Notes: generated by a model not told the origin, from the letters alone. 64,000 bases of DNA from Sphingopyxis sp. L1A2A (GCF_005502465.1 NZ_SCOT01000009.1:46860-110859); one strand, 5' to 3'; numbered from the stretch's first letter, positions 10,301-19,112 are shown. Made by a program: numbers and translations.

Positions 10301-10476
10301 CCGTCGATGACAGCGTCGCGCACCGTCGCCTGCACAGCGCAGAGCGAACCGCCCTGATCGCCGATCGAGAAGCTGTCACGAAGCGTGGGGTCGGTGCCCT
10401 GCGCCTGCGCGGTTCCGGGCGTCGCGAAAGCGAGCGCCGCCAGAATCGGCAGGCAAAACGGACGTCGTAAGGTCAT
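7360..10476 (-). CDS. Exported TPR-CHAT domain protein (caspase-like protease)
   Basis: This 1038-residue protein has a signal peptide (MTLRRPF, hydrophobic core, cleavage near AQAQ). The middle part (about 200-560) is helical and TPR-like. The C-terminal CHAT domain has the catalytic pair in place: His858 in HFATHG and Cys907 in LSACDTA, followed by the usual IGAGGRSVIASHW segment. CHAT domains belong to the caspase/separase clan of cysteine peptidases. The ATG at 10476 is preceded by GGGGGATTGGTG; a longer frame to 10656 has no signal sequence. It is the first gene of the cluster, 4 bases before the cyclase. Export into the periplasm is inferred from the signal peptide; the substrate is unknown. 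Confidence 0.9.
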   Translation of the reverse strand: MTLRRPFCLPILAALAFATPGTAQAQGTDPTLRDSFSIGDQGGSLCAVQATVRDAVIDGMFDRAWVILCRDTSQPVGYVRMLRAGPDAAKARVERGRAGTVTCTADGTCTVKDSSVVWQTRIETDGDTAYVVEGFAAYGDALNIALDSIRERKVVPGVIKVATTSVGGNDGFARTLAGAIDVDKALAEGYRRNHSGDYAEAAEFFETLSRRTQGDQAAADIDPTEFTLNRALQRSNLGEFGEAARLFAEAEAVPTSDPVQLRLRRNFRAIHALNQRDYDAAAELLQRAIPPLTSAVTVDGASVTLTPTIVAGVNSGSNARAVQQGSDRERLTPIERGQIIDAQAVHLLGTVERLRGNGAAARAAQLKGLADAVAVREGRVTSIVRLRSQMLGELALAEEALGDTAAADARFLESMNALAIEYPETNALASARARYAAFLTRHGQDDKALTIYREVVTALANSQRSTTGMANMMAPYYRLLASRAATDPAAVSDFFVASQLQVRPGVADTQAVLARELSSGSDDGARLFRQATTLNRDIERARIEDARLAQLPVSPEVGALRADLKTQLDNLAFQQAESIALLSAFPQYRVVAPGKLDLAELQQVLRPDEAYLKMLVVGDAVYAMLIEPGGAQLWKSDIGAAALDTAVDTLRSTISIVENGRRVTYPFDAATAYKLYGQLFGPVAAKLPSVAHLIFEPDGAMLRLPINLLVTADTGLAAYEQRLLDPDADPFDMRQVAWLGRTTRPSTAVSTLAFRNARQAAPSKAANQYFGLGQNLPINGTTLPSLGTRGGAASTIDGDCQWDVSQWARPISADELVTARNAMGDDAGTLLTGGAFTDSAVKTRTDLYDYRIIHFATHGLVTAPRPACPARPALVTSFGGGDSDGLLTFQEIFDLKINADLVILSACDTAGAASVAATREAGLSGGGNALDGLVRSFIGAGGRSVIASHWPAPDDFDATKRLIGGLFTAGRGTSVADAMWGTQMRLMDDQQTSHPYYWAGFAIIGDGGQALLHSGAATADAAPAPVTPALEGAGRAAR

Positions 10477-10685
10477 CACCAATCCCCCAAACACAAGCCC
10501 AGAGGCGCCGTGCCGACGATATTGCGGCAAGGCGCAGTCTTCATTGCTGCGGTACGACCCATTCCCTGACCCGAACCCTAACCCCTTCGCCCGTAAAAGG
10601 GAAGTGATCAGCGGCACAGGCCGCTTGCACCCGTGGGACGCGCAACCTATCTGCAAGGCGACAGTTTCAAACCCATGAGGACAAT

Positions 10686-11012
10686 ATGAGCGGATTCGAC
10701 GACCGAGAACGCGCCTTCGAGGCCCAGTTCGCCCGCGATCAGGAAATGCAGTTCCGGATCACCGCGCGCCGCAACCGGCTGGTCGGTGAATGGGCCGCCG
10801 AACGCATGGGGCTGACCCCCGAGGAAACCGATGCCTATGCCAAGGCGGTGGTGCAGGCCGATTTCGAGGAAGCGGGCGACGAAGACGTCATCCGCAAGCT
10901 CGCGGGCGACCTGACCGCGGCGCAGGTCGAGATCAGCGACGCCGAGATCCGTGCGGCGCTGAACGACAAGTCGGTCGAGGCGCGACGCCAGTTCATGGAC
11001 AGCCAGAGCTAA
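10686..11012 (+). CDS. DUF1476 protein, zeta-type inhibitor of the F1Fo ATP synthase
   Basis: This 108-residue, helix-rich, charged protein starts MSGFDDRERAFE and contains AARRNRLVGEWAAERMG-like sequence (here ARRNRLVGEWAAERMG). This is the DUF1476 family, characterised in Paracoccus as the zeta subunit that blocks ATP hydrolysis by F1, using its N-terminal segment. A good ribosome site (ATGAGGACAAT) precedes the ATG. bolA follows 3 bases after the stop and a monothiol glutaredoxin follows that, a common alphaproteobacterial arrangement. The family assignment is firm; the inhibitory role is taken from the family. Confidence 0.85.
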   Translation: MSGFDDRERAFEAQFARDQEMQFRITARRNRLVGEWAAERMGLTPEETDAYAKAVVQADFEEAGDEDVIRKLAGDLTAAQVEISDAEIRAALNDKSVEARRQFMDSQS

Positions 11013-11015
11013 GCC

Positions 11016-11249
11016 ATGGGCATGCGCGAGGATGATTTGCGGGCGATGATCGTCGCGGCCTTTCCCGATGCCGATGTCGCGATCACCGATCTGGCGGGCG
11101 ACAATGACCATTATGCCGCGCATGTGATCAGCGAGTCCTTTCGCGGGATGACGCGCGTCGCGCAGCACAAGGCGGTCTATGCCGCGCTCGGCGGGCGCAT
11201 GGGCGGCGAACTTCATGCCTTGCAATTGACCACGGCCGTCCCTTCATAG
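11016..11249 (+). CDS. bolA: BolA family protein
   Basis: This 77-residue protein has the BolA fold signature (DLAGDNDHYAAHVISESFRGMTRVAQHKAVYAAL split over its middle), including the conserved His of DNDHY and the RVAQHK segment. BolA proteins bind a [2Fe-2S] cluster together with a monothiol glutaredoxin and take part in iron-sulfur delivery. The gene for such a glutaredoxin lies 45 bases downstream on the same strand, which supports the pairing. The length is typical of the short BolA2/YrbA branch, so regulation of transcription in the manner of E. coli BolA should not be assumed. Confidence 0.9.
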   Translation: MGMREDDLRAMIVAAFPDADVAITDLAGDNDHYAAHVISESFRGMTRVAQHKAVYAALGGRMGGELHALQLTTAVPS

Positions 11250-11294
11250 GGGGATCACCCAATTTATGGCGCAATGGCGCCGCCGGAGACGATT

Positions 11295-11624
11295 ATGACC
11301 GAACCCACGCATGACCGCATCGCCAAGCTGGTCGCCGACAACCCCGTGCTGCTGTTCATGAAGGGCACACCGCTGTTCCCGCAATGCGGCTTTTCGTCGC
11401 GTGCGATCGCGATGCTCGACCGCCTCGGGGTCGAATATGACACCGTCGACGTCCTGCAGGATATGGAAGTCCGCCAGGGCATCAAGGAATTTTCCGACTG
11501 GCCGACGATCCCCCAGCTGTATGTGAAGGGCGAATTTGTCGGCGGCAGCGACATCATGATGGAAATGTGGGAAGCGGGCGAGCTCCACACGCTGATGACG
11601 GGGATTCCGGCGCGGGCCGAGTAA
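11295..11624 (+). CDS. grxD: Monothiol glutaredoxin, Grx4 type
   Basis: This 109-residue single-domain protein has the monothiol active site CGFS at Cys31 ([10 protein letters not shown]), the glutathione-site segments [16 protein letters not shown] and GEFVGGSDI, and the normal family length. It binds [2Fe-2S] clusters with glutathione and passes them to client proteins, normally as a partner of BolA, whose gene precedes it. The start at ATG 11295 gives the standard N-terminus [13 protein letters not shown]; an upstream in-frame start would add seven residues. A clear intrinsic terminator follows. Confidence 0.95.
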   Translation: MTEPTHDRIAKLVADNPVLLFMKGTPLFPQCGFSSRAIAMLDRLGVEYDTVDVLQDMEVRQGIKEFSDWPTIPQLYVKGEFVGGSDIMMEMWEAGELHTLMTGIPARAE

Positions 11625-11658
11625 GTCCTCGGGCGAATGATCGCTAGTGATGGATATT

Positions 11659-11687
11659 TAAAGGGTGGCTTAGTGCCGCCCTTTTTG
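11659..11687 (+). terminator. Intrinsic terminator after grxD
   Basis: AAAGGGTGGC, loop TTAGT, GCCGCCC, then TTTTT. The stem has one G-T pair and the U-run is clean. It ends the DUF1476-bolA-grxD unit. Confidence 0.85.
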
Positions 11688-11778
11688 TCGATGCGGATCG
11701 GCGTTTTGGGGTGGTGGACGGAGGCTATGATCCTCGGCATTCACCTGGGAACGGCTGGTTTCGTTCGCAAACCATCGC

Positions 11779-12858
11779 TTAGCCTAACCACTCGACCCAC
11801 GCGCCATGGGCGTGGGCGTGGCCCAGTTTCACCGGTTCGGCGCCGCCGGGCCAGTGGCGCACCACCAGTTCGTGATGATGCACGGTGCGATTGGCCTCGA
11901 GCGCGATCCAGGCCAGCGGCCGTTCTGCGGTGGCGCGTGCGCCCGCGGCTTCCATCGCCGCGGTGATCCGCGCCTGCTGGTCAGCGGGGACATATTGCCA
12001 GACGATCGAATGCATCAGCACCCGCGTCGTCGCATCGGCCTGTGGGCGCGCCAGTTCGGCTTCGACGAAATCGGCGGCGTTGGCATGGATCAGCTGCGGC
12101 GGCGCTTCGGTCGCTGCGGCAATCGCCGCCGCCATGCGCTGGAAACGGATATGATGTTCGGGCCAGATATAGGCTTTCAGCCGCAGCGCCTGCGCCGGGT
12201 CGCTGAGGTCGACCGGCGCAACGTCGCAGCCCTTCAGGCTCGCAAACTCGATAGCGTGCTGCGGCGGATGGTTGCCGCGCCAGTCGGGGGTGAAGGCCAT
12301 GGCGCCGGGCCGCGGCCCGACATGGACCCCGCCAAGATCATAATGATAGCGATCGATCATCAGGTTGATCCCGGCGCTCGACCCGATTTCGCGGCAGTCG
12401 AAGCGCGGCGGCAACCCCTTGTCGGCGAGCCACAGCATCGCGGCGATGAAATTTGACGAGCGCCCCGCCTCGTTGGTCTGCGGCGGGCCGTCGAGCCAGG
12501 GGAGAAGCGCCGCTTCGTGGCGCGACACCACCCCGGCGACGATCGCGGCGTCGTTGATGTCGTCGGCGTCGGCATAGATCGGCGCCAGTTCATGCGCGCT
12601 GCCCGCCAGATGCAGTGCGTGAATGCCGCCCGCCGCCCGCAGCGGCAGCGCATCGGCGAGCGGGGCGCCTTTCCAGTCGGCGATCCGGCGGGCAAAGTCG
12701 CTTGAGGGCTTGTTGAGCAAGGCGCCGAGCGCGGCGACGATGCGCGCGGTGATCGGCGCATCATTGGCGCGGCAATAGGCGACCTGATTGGCAAAAGCGG
12801 TGCGGACCGCCGCGGGTCCGGTTTCGGCCATGTCAACGAAGTCGTAGCGCTCGCTCAT
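11779..12858 (-). CDS. DUF2332 family protein
   Basis: This 359-residue cytoplasmic protein of the DUF2332 family has no signal peptide or membrane segment. Recognisable family segments are [20 protein letters not shown] (middle), [20 protein letters not shown], and [11 protein letters not shown] near the C-terminus. The GSSAGINL segment recalls a nucleotide- or SAM-binding glycine turn, but no activity has been assigned that I know of. It is divergent from hisG, with start codons only 39 bases apart, so the two genes share a very short promoter region. It is probably a stand-alone gene. Confidence 0.85.
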   Translation of the reverse strand: MSERYDFVDMAETGPAAVRTAFANQVAYCRANDAPITARIVAALGALLNKPSSDFARRIADWKGAPLADALPLRAAGGIHALHLAGSAHELAPIYADADDINDAAIVAGVVSRHEAALLPWLDGPPQTNEAGRSSNFIAAMLWLADKGLPPRFDCREIGSSAGINLMIDRYHYDLGGVHVGPRPGAMAFTPDWRGNHPPQHAIEFASLKGCDVAPVDLSDPAQALRLKAYIWPEHHIRFQRMAAAIAAATEAPPQLIHANAADFVEAELARPQADATTRVLMHSIVWQYVPADQQARITAAMEAAGARATAERPLAWIALEANRTVHHHELVVRHWPGGAEPVKLGHAHAHGAWVEWLG

Positions 12859-12896
12859 TGCCCTTTTTCCCTCCGCCGCCTATGTGCGCGACGCTT

Positions 12897-13559
12897 ATGC
12901 CCGAACCGATCATCTTTGCCATCCCCAAGGGACGCATCCTCGACGAGGCGCTGCCGCTGCTCGCGCGCGTCGGGATCGAGCCCGCGGCGGATTTCTTTGA
13001 CAAGAACAGCCGCGCGCTGGTGTTCGCGACGAACCAGCCGCATATTTCGCTGATCCGCGTGCGCGCGTTCGACGTGGCGACCTTTGTGGCGCATGGCGCG
13101 GCGCAGCTGGGCATCGTCGGGTCCGATGTCGTCGACGAGTTTGACTATAGCGAGCTGTATGCGCCGGTCGATCTGGGCATCGGCCATTGCCGCCTGTCGC
13201 TCGCCGGGCCTGCCGACGCACCGCCGCCGGGGCTGGGTGAAAGCCATATCCGCGTCGCGACCAAATATCCCGCGACGACGCGCCGCTGGTTCGCCGCCCA
13301 GGGCATCCAGGCCGAGTGCATCAAGCTGAACGGGGCGATGGAGATCGCGCCGAAGCTGGGGCTCGCTTCGCATATCGTCGACCTGGTTTCGACGGGGCGG
13401 ACGCTGGTCGAGAACGCACTCGCCGAGCAGGTGATCATCAGCGACGTGTCGGCGCGGCTGATCGTCAATCGCGCCGCGTTCAAGCTGCGCTCGGCCGAGG
13501 TTCCGGCGCTGGTCGAGCGGTTCCGCATGGCGGTGGGGCAGGGTGATGCGGCGGTTTGA
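12897..13559 (+). CDS. hisG: ATP phosphoribosyltransferase, short form
   Basis: This enzyme catalyses the first step of histidine synthesis, joining ATP and PRPP. At 220 residues it is the short HisGS form, which lacks the C-terminal regulatory domain and works with HisZ. It shows [17 protein letters not shown] at the start, [12 protein letters not shown], and the PRPP-binding segment [17 protein letters not shown] 12897 gives the family N-terminus; an upstream start would add 13 unlikely residues (FFPPPP). It overlaps hisD by 14 bases, so the two are probably coupled. No hisZ is seen in this window. Confidence 0.95.
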   Translation: MPEPIIFAIPKGRILDEALPLLARVGIEPAADFFDKNSRALVFATNQPHISLIRVRAFDVATFVAHGAAQLGIVGSDVVDEFDYSELYAPVDLGIGHCRLSLAGPADAPPPGLGESHIRVATKYPATTRRWFAAQGIQAECIKLNGAMEIAPKLGLASHIVDLVSTGRTLVENALAEQVIISDVSARLIVNRAAFKLRSAEVPALVERFRMAVGQGDAAV

Positions 13560-14838
13560 TGCCTCCGAACCCGGCTTTGCGGCGGCGTTCGACGCGCTGG
13601 TCAATGATCGGCGCGAAAGCGATTCGGATGTGTCGAGCGACGTCGCGGCGATCATCGCGCGGGTAAAGGCCGACGGCGACGCCGCGCTGGCCGATTTTAC
13701 CGCCAGGTTCGACCGCTTCGATCTCGACGCGAGCGGGTGGAGTATTTCTAAGGAAGACTGCGCCGCGGCCTATGAGGCGCTGGCGCCCGAATTGCGTGAC
13801 GCGCTCAATCTCGCCGCGGACCGCATCCGTGCCTATCACGCTGCGCAGCTGCCCGAAGACCGCGACTATCGCGATGCGACGGGAGCGCGCCTCGGCGCGC
13901 GCTGGAACGCGGTCGATGCGGCGGGGGTCTATGTTCCCGGCGGCCGCGCCGCTTACCCCTCGTCGGTGCTGATGAACATCCTGCCGGCGAAGGTCGCGGG
14001 GGTCGGCCGCATCGTGATGATGACCCCGACGCCGGGCGGCGAAATCAACCCAGTGGTCATGGCCGCGGCGCATATCGGCGGGGTCGATGAAATCTGGCGG
14101 ATCGGCGGGGCGCAGGCGGTTGCGGCGTTGGCCTATGGCACCGACCGTATCGCCCCGGTCGACGTCGTAACCGGCCCCGGCAACGCGTGGGTCGCCGAGG
14201 CGAAGCGGCAAGTCTATGGCGTCGTCGGCATCGACATGGTCGCGGGGCCGAGCGAGATCGTCGTCGTCGCTGACGGGCAGAACGAACCACATATCATCGC
14301 CGCCGATCTGCTCAGCCAGGCCGAGCATGATCCGACGAGCCAGTCGATCCTGTTCACCGACGATGCGGATTTTGCCGACGCCGTGGTGGCAGCAATAGAG
14401 CATCAGATTCCTAATCTGACGACCGCCGCGACGATGCGCGCCAGCTGGGACACCAATGGCGCCATCGTCATCGTGCCGACGCTTGCCGACGCGATCCCGC
14501 TCTGCGACCGGCTCGCGCCCGAACATCTCGAACTCGCGGTCGATGCCGCCGAGGCCGACGCGCTGTTTGCCAAAGTGCGCCACGCCGGGTCGGTCTTTCT
14601 GGGCCGTCAGACCCCCGAAGCGATCGGCGATTATGTCGCGGGTCCGAACCATGTCCTGCCCACCGGCCGCCGCGCCCGTTTTTCGAGCGGGCTGTCGGTC
14701 AGCGATTTCATGAAGCGCACCAGCTTCCTCGCGCTCGACGAAGCCAGCCTTGCCGCGATCGGTCCGGCCGCGGTCGCGCTCGCGGGGGCCGAGGGGCTTC
14801 CCGCCCACGCGCTTTCGGTCCGCCAGCGTCTCAGCTAA
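13546..14838 (+). CDS. hisD: Histidinol dehydrogenase
   Basis: This 430-residue enzyme oxidises histidinol to histidine in two NAD-dependent steps, the end of the pathway. Family motifs are present: [43 protein letters not shown], the zinc-binding Gln/His of SQAEHD, and the C-terminal [19 protein letters not shown]. The start is ATG 13546, inside the end of hisG, with GGGGCAGGGTG as the ribosome site; GTG 13543 would add one residue. Pairing hisG with hisD, followed by nusB, is common in alphaproteobacteria. Confidence 0.97.
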   Translation: MRRFDASEPGFAAAFDALVNDRRESDSDVSSDVAAIIARVKADGDAALADFTARFDRFDLDASGWSISKEDCAAAYEALAPELRDALNLAADRIRAYHAAQLPEDRDYRDATGARLGARWNAVDAAGVYVPGGRAAYPSSVLMNILPAKVAGVGRIVMMTPTPGGEINPVVMAAAHIGGVDEIWRIGGAQAVAALAYGTDRIAPVDVVTGPGNAWVAEAKRQVYGVVGIDMVAGPSEIVVVADGQNEPHIIAADLLSQAEHDPTSQSILFTDDADFADAVVAAIEHQIPNLTTAATMRASWDTNGAIVIVPTLADAIPLCDRLAPEHLELAVDAAEADALFAKVRHAGSVFLGRQTPEAIGDYVAGPNHVLPTGRRARFSSGLSVSDFMKRTSFLALDEASLAAIGPAAVALAGAEGLPAHALSVRQRLS

Positions 14839-14848
14839 GAAAAGAACC

Positions 14849-15298
14849 ATGAACAAACGCTCTCAGTCTCGCTCTGCCGCCCGTCTCGCCGCCGTCCAGG
14901 CGCTTTATCAGCATGAGATGGAAGCGACCCCGGTCGCCAAGCTGATCCACGAATTTCACCAGCACCGCATCGGCGCGACGATCGAGGACGCCGAATATGC
15001 CGGCGCCGACACCGAATTTTTCGACGATATCGTGAAAGGCACGCTGGCGCGGTCCGAAGAGATTGACGCGGCGATCATCACGCGGCTGGCGAGCGGCTGG
15101 TCGATGGAGCGGCTCGACCGCACGATGAAGGCGATCCTGCGCGCCGGCGCCTATGAACTGATGGCGCGCGGCGACGTGCCGGTCGGCGCGGTGGTCAGCG
15201 AATATGTCGATGTCGCGAAAGCGTTCTTCGACGCGCGCGAGGCGGGGTTTGCCAATGGCCTGCTCGATGCGATCGGCAAGGATGTGCGGGCGAAATAG
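14849..15298 (+). CDS. nusB: Transcription antitermination factor NusB
   Basis: This 149-residue, all-helical RNA-binding protein joins NusE (S10) on boxA RNA for rRNA antitermination. It starts MNKRSQSRSAARLAAVQAL, the arginine-rich helix of the family, and has RLDRTMKAILRAGAYEL and VSEYVDVAKAFFD near the end. The start is 10 bases after hisD (AAGAAAAG ribosome site). A palindromic repeat follows the stop almost directly, before thiL, so thiL may be read through or may have its own promoter. Confidence 0.96.
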   Translation: MNKRSQSRSAARLAAVQALYQHEMEATPVAKLIHEFHQHRIGATIEDAEYAGADTEFFDDIVKGTLARSEEIDAAIITRLASGWSMERLDRTMKAILRAGAYELMARGDVPVGAVVSEYVDVAKAFFDAREAGFANGLLDAIGKDVRAK

Positions 15299-15304
15299 TG
15301 AAAT

Positions 15305-15335
15305 ATCCTCCCCATCGCAAGTCGATGGGGAGGAT
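15305..15335. repeat. Palindromic repeat, family A (single unit)
   Basis: ATCCTCCCCATCG, loop CAAGT, CGATGGGGAGGAT: a perfect 13-bp inverted repeat 7 bases after the nusB stop. The same arms occur twice more at 21301-21435. With no T-run it is not a classic terminator, but the hairpin would be very stable in RNA. Confidence 0.85.
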
Positions 15336-15381
15336 CGCACGGTGTCTATTATACCGCTGCGGTATCCCCTAAGCTCAGCCC

Positions 15382-16311
15382 ATGTCCGAAGCCGATTTCA
15401 TCGCCCGCCTCCGCGCCATAGCGACCGACCCCGCCGCGCGCGGGCTCGCCGATGACGCTGCCGAGTGGGAGGGGCTGGTGCTGACGCACGACATGATCGT
15501 CGAGGGCATCCATTTTCTGCCCGACGACACGCCGCAGGACGTCGCGTGGAAACTCGTGGCGGTGAATCTGTCGGATATGGCCGCCAAGGGCGCGGCGCCG
15601 ATCGGCGTCCTCGTCGGTTACACCCTGGGCGACGATGCGTGGGACGCGGCGTTTGTCGACGGGCTCGATCTGGTGCTGCGCCGCTTTGGTATCATCCTGC
15701 TCGGCGGCGATACGGTGCGGGTGCCAGCGGGGGCGCCGCGCAGTTTCGGCCTGACCGCGATCGGCCGGGCGCCGCCGGGCGGCGCGCCCTCGCGCAGCGG
15801 CGCGCGGCCGGGCGATCAGCTGTGGGTCACCGGTTCGATCGGCAACGCTGGGCTGGGGCTGGCGATGCGGCTGGGGCAGATCGACCCGAACGAAACCTGC
15901 CTGGCCGCCTACAGCCGCCCGCAGCCGCAGCTGACGTTCGGACAGGCGCTGGTGCCGCACGTCCATGCGATGATGGATGTGTCCGACGGCCTGTTGATCG
16001 ACGCGCAGCGGATGGCGGTCGCCAGCGGATGCGAGTTTGTGTTGATGCTCGAGGCGATGCCGCTGTCGGCGGCGCTGCTCGCGGTGCGGCCCGATGTGGT
16101 CGACACCCGGCTCGCCGCCGCGAGTGCGGGCGACGATTATCAGCTGCTGTTCGCGGCAGACCCCGGCGCCGCGGCGGCGATCCGCGAGATCGCAACCGGG
16201 TTGAACGTGGCGGCAACGCCGATCGGTCATGCCGGGGTGGGCGAGGGAATCACGCTGACACACCGGGCTCAGCGGCTTGCGCTGCCCGAGCGTCTTGGTT
16301 TCACGCACTGA
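15382..16311 (+). CDS. thiL: Thiamine-monophosphate kinase
   Basis: This 309-residue enzyme phosphorylates thiamine monophosphate to the active cofactor thiamine diphosphate (PurM/AIR-synthase fold). It shows LADDAAEW (metal-binding acidic loop), HDMIVEGIHF, NLSDMAAKGAAPIG, GGDTVR, and MDVSDGLLIDAQRM, with the conserved Asp pairs. ATG 15382 gives the usual N-terminus SEADFIARLRAIA. It follows nusB and a palindromic repeat, the common nusB-thiL order. No thiamine riboswitch is visible upstream. Confidence 0.95.
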   Translation: MSEADFIARLRAIATDPAARGLADDAAEWEGLVLTHDMIVEGIHFLPDDTPQDVAWKLVAVNLSDMAAKGAAPIGVLVGYTLGDDAWDAAFVDGLDLVLRRFGIILLGGDTVRVPAGAPRSFGLTAIGRAPPGGAPSRSGARPGDQLWVTGSIGNAGLGLAMRLGQIDPNETCLAAYSRPQPQLTFGQALVPHVHAMMDVSDGLLIDAQRMAVASGCEFVLMLEAMPLSAALLAVRPDVVDTRLAAASAGDDYQLLFAADPGAAAAIREIATGLNVAATPIGHAGVGEGITLTHRAQRLALPERLGFTH

Positions 16312-16489
16312 CGCGAAATCGTTACAAAAGTGCCGAAAAACCGGGGTTGCCCTTGGCTTTCTTTCTTCCCATAACGCGGCGTCCAAATTTAGGGGCGGTC
16401 GCATCAGGGGAGAGGGCGAACCGGCAATATAAGTCGGACGTGCTCGACTGTTCACCTGACTCCGCCCCGCTCAATGGGGAAGGAAATTC

Positions 16490-18610
16490 ATGATTGATCC
16501 GGTTATGATCGCGATAGCGTGCGGCCTTATCGCCGTGCTCTATGGCTTCATTACCTCCCGCCAGGTGCTCAGCGCCTCGCCGGGTAATGAAAAGATGCAG
16601 GAAATTGCCGCCGCCATCCAGGAAGGCGCCAAAGCCTATCTGGGCCGCCAATATCGCACCATCGCCATCGTCGGCGTCGTCGTCGCCATTCTCGTCGGAA
16701 TTTTCCTCGGCGCGATTTCGGCGACGGGCTTTGTCATCGGCGCCGTCCTGTCGGGGGTTGCCGGTTTCGTCGGCATGAACATTTCGGTGAAAGCCAACGT
16801 CCGCACCGCGGCCGCGGCGCAGACCGGGCTGCAGGCCGGTCTGACCATGGCGTTCCGCGCCGGGGCGATAACCGGCATGCTGGTGGCGGGGCTTGCTCTG
16901 CTCGCGATCTCGGTCTTTTTCTGGTATCTGATCGGTCCCGGCGGCTTCACCGTTGGTGGTGAGGATCGCACTGTCGTCGACGCGCTCGTTGCGCTCGCGT
17001 TCGGCGCCTCGCTGATCTCGATCTTTGCGCGTCTGGGCGGCGGTATCTTTACCAAGGCCGCCGACGTCGGCGCCGATCTGGTCGGCAAGGTCGAGGCGGG
17101 CATCCCCGAGGATGACCCACGCAACCCCGCGGTGATCGCCGATAACGTCGGCGACAATGTGGGCGATTGCGCCGGTATGGCCGCGGATCTGTTTGAAACC
17201 TATGTCGTCACCGTCGGCGCCACCATGGTGCTGATGGCGCTGCTGCTGAAGGGCGCGGGCGACATGTTGTTGCCGCTGATGAGTCTGCCGCTGTTGATGG
17301 GCGGCGTCTGCATCATCACCTCGATCATCGGGACTTACTTTGTCCGCCTCGGTGGCGGCAAGAATGTCATGGGCGCGATGTACAAGGGCTTCCTGGTCAC
17401 CGCGGTCCTCTCGGTCCCGGCGATCTGGTTCTCGACCAGCTATGTCCTGAAAGGCGACATGGCGACCGACATCACCGGCCAGACGTTCAATGGCAACGAC
17501 CTGTTCTATTGCTCGCTGCTCGGCCTGATCATCACCGGGCTGATCATCTGGATCACCGAATATTACACCGGCACCAACTATCGCCCGGTGCGCTCGATCG
17601 CCAAGGCGTCGGAAACCGGCCATGGCACCAACGTCATCCAGGGTCTGGCGATCAGCCTGGAATCGACCGCGGCGCCGACGCTGGTCATCTGTGCCGGCAT
17701 CATCGCCGCGTTCCAGATCGCGGGCATCGTTGGTATCGCCTTTGCGGCCACCGCCATGCTGGCGCTCGCCGGCATGGTCGTCGCGCTCGACGCCTATGGT
17801 CCGGTCACCGACAACGCCGGCGGCATCGCCGAAATGGCGGGGCTCGATGATTCGGTGCGCGAAAAGACCGACCTGCTCGACGCCGTGGGCAACACGACCA
17901 AGGCGGTGACCAAGGGCTATGCGATCGGTTCGGCGGGTCTGGCGGCGCTGGTGCTGTTCGGCACTTATACGGCCGACATCACCGAATATTCGGCCAAGCT
18001 CGGGTTGACCGAGCCGCTGACTTTCTCGCTGTCGTCGCCTTATGTCATCGTCGGGCTGCTGCTCGGCGCACTGTTGCCGTACCTCTTCGGTGCGTTCGGC
18101 ATGACCGCGGTCGGCCGCGCGGCGGGCGAGGTGGTCAAGGATGTTCGCGACCAGTTCAAGAACAACCCCGGCATCATGACTTATGAGAGCAAGCCCGACT
18201 ATGCGCGGACGGTTGATCTGGTGACCAAGGCGGCGATCAAGGAAATGATCATCCCGTCGTTGCTTCCGGTGCTGGCACCGATCGTCGTGTTCTTCGTGAT
18301 CCGCGCTGTTGCGGGTCCGGCTGCGGCGCTCGAAGCGCTCGGTGCGCTCCTGCTTGGTGTCATCGTCAGCGGCCTGTTCGTCGCCATCTCGATGACCTCG
18401 GGCGGCGGTGCATGGGACAATGCGAAGAAGTATATCGAAGACGGCAACCACGGCGGCAAGGGCAGCGAGGCCCATAAGGCCGCGGTGACCGGCGACACCG
18501 TCGGCGATCCGTACAAGGATACCGCGGGTCCGGCGGTCAACCCGATGATCAAGATCACCAACATCGTGGCGATCCTGCTCCTCGCGGCGCTGGCGAACGG
18601 CGCGGTTTAG
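16490..18610 (+). CDS. hppA: Membrane-bound proton-translocating pyrophosphatase
   Basis: This 706-residue inner-membrane pump with about 16 helices couples pyrophosphate hydrolysis to proton export. The pyrophosphate site is intact: [11 protein letters not shown] (from D192), then [24 protein letters not shown], and a C-terminal [15 protein letters not shown]. Residue 471 is Lys in GNTTKA; this position is Lys in potassium-independent enzymes and Ala in potassium-dependent ones, so this should be the potassium-independent, proton-pumping type. A strong ribosome site (GGGGAAGG) precedes the ATG and a clear terminator follows the stop. The 178 bases upstream hold no gene and presumably the promoter. 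Confidence 0.97.
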   Translation: MIDPVMIAIACGLIAVLYGFITSRQVLSASPGNEKMQEIAAAIQEGAKAYLGRQYRTIAIVGVVVAILVGIFLGAISATGFVIGAVLSGVAGFVGMNISVKANVRTAAAAQTGLQAGLTMAFRAGAITGMLVAGLALLAISVFFWYLIGPGGFTVGGEDRTVVDALVALAFGASLISIFARLGGGIFTKAADVGADLVGKVEAGIPEDDPRNPAVIADNVGDNVGDCAGMAADLFETYVVTVGATMVLMALLLKGAGDMLLPLMSLPLLMGGVCIITSIIGTYFVRLGGGKNVMGAMYKGFLVTAVLSVPAIWFSTSYVLKGDMATDITGQTFNGNDLFYCSLLGLIITGLIIWITEYYTGTNYRPVRSIAKASETGHGTNVIQGLAISLESTAAPTLVICAGIIAAFQIAGIVGIAFAATAMLALAGMVVALDAYGPVTDNAGGIAEMAGLDDSVREKTDLLDAVGNTTKAVTKGYAIGSAGLAALVLFGTYTADITEYSAKLGLTEPLTFSLSSPYVIVGLLLGALLPYLFGAFGMTAVGRAAGEVVKDVRDQFKNNPGIMTYESKPDYARTVDLVTKAAIKEMIIPSLLPVLAPIVVFFVIRAVAGPAAALEALGALLLGVIVSGLFVAISMTSGGGAWDNAKKYIEDGNHGGKGSEAHKAAVTGDTVGDPYKDTAGPAVNPMIKITNIVAILLLAALANGAV

Positions 18611-18633
18611 GCCGCACCGCCTGCGGGCAATAG

Positions 18634-18668
18634 AAGGCCCCGTCGGAGCGATCCGGCGGGGCTTTTTT
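18634..18668 (+). terminator. Intrinsic terminator after hppA
   Basis: GCCCCG-T-CGGA, loop GCGA, TCCG-G-CGGGGC, followed by six T. One internal mismatch; a strong terminator 24 bases after the stop. Confidence 0.9.
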
Positions 18669-19059
18669 ATGCGACGGCTTTGGGGCGGGCAGCGGCTCGT
18701 TCGGTCGTGAACGGACATCGTCCTCGTTTCGCTTTGATTGGGCGAACGTCCGATGCGATTGGCGGAACGAGCGTCCGGGGGGCGGGGCCTTTCGGCCGCT
18801 CCGCCCCCCGTCTGCATCGGGGGTAAGTGAGGATTTCCCGGTGGGGGCAGGGGGCATCAGGGACCAGACCGATGCCCCCCACCGCTCCATTGAGCGGAAC
18901 ACTCGGGAACATCTGATACTATTCAATTGCCGTGCCAATTTGCCGCGGCGATGGATATGCGCGAGTCACGGTGGTTAGCGATTCCTTACCGCTGGCGCCG
19001 CTTGTCAAAAATCCCGACACTTTCCCGTTCAGCTTCGTTCATCGACCATTCAGCCCATT
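18669..19059. other. Gene-free stretch with three GC-rich hairpins
   Basis: There is no convincing coding frame in about 390 bases. Three inverted repeats are visible: GGGGGGCGG with CCGCCCCCC around a GGCC/GGCC core near 18778-18810; GGGGGCATC (18850-18858) with GATGCCCCC (18871-18879); and CCGCTC/GAGCGG (18882-18897, loop of four). The last 150 bases are poorer in GC and lead to the blaI operator. The hairpins could belong to a small RNA or an untranslated leader, but nothing identifies one. Confidence 0.5.
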
Positions 19060-19075
19060 GACTACATTTGTAGTC
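19060..19075. promoter_or_regulatory. BlaI/MecI-type operator
   Basis: GACTACA-TT-TGTAGTC is a perfect 7-bp dyad with the TACA/TGTA core recognised by BlaI/MecI repressors. It lies 38 bases before the blaI start, so autorepression of the blaI-peptidase pair is likely. Confidence 0.8.
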
Positions 19076-19112
19076 GCATCGCAAATCGGCGGTGCCAATG
19101 GGAGGGGTTCTG

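Noticed and set aside
15305..15335. CRISPR repeat or riboswitch before thiL
   Set aside because: It is a simple palindrome also found elsewhere in the window; no spacers and no thiamine-riboswitch core are present.
16322..18817. Very long open frame (831 codons) on the minus strand opposite hppA
   Set aside because: It is an antisense shadow of a high-GC gene; the composition (Asp/Arg/His-rich) is typical of shadows and the plus-strand pyrophosphatase is unmistakable.
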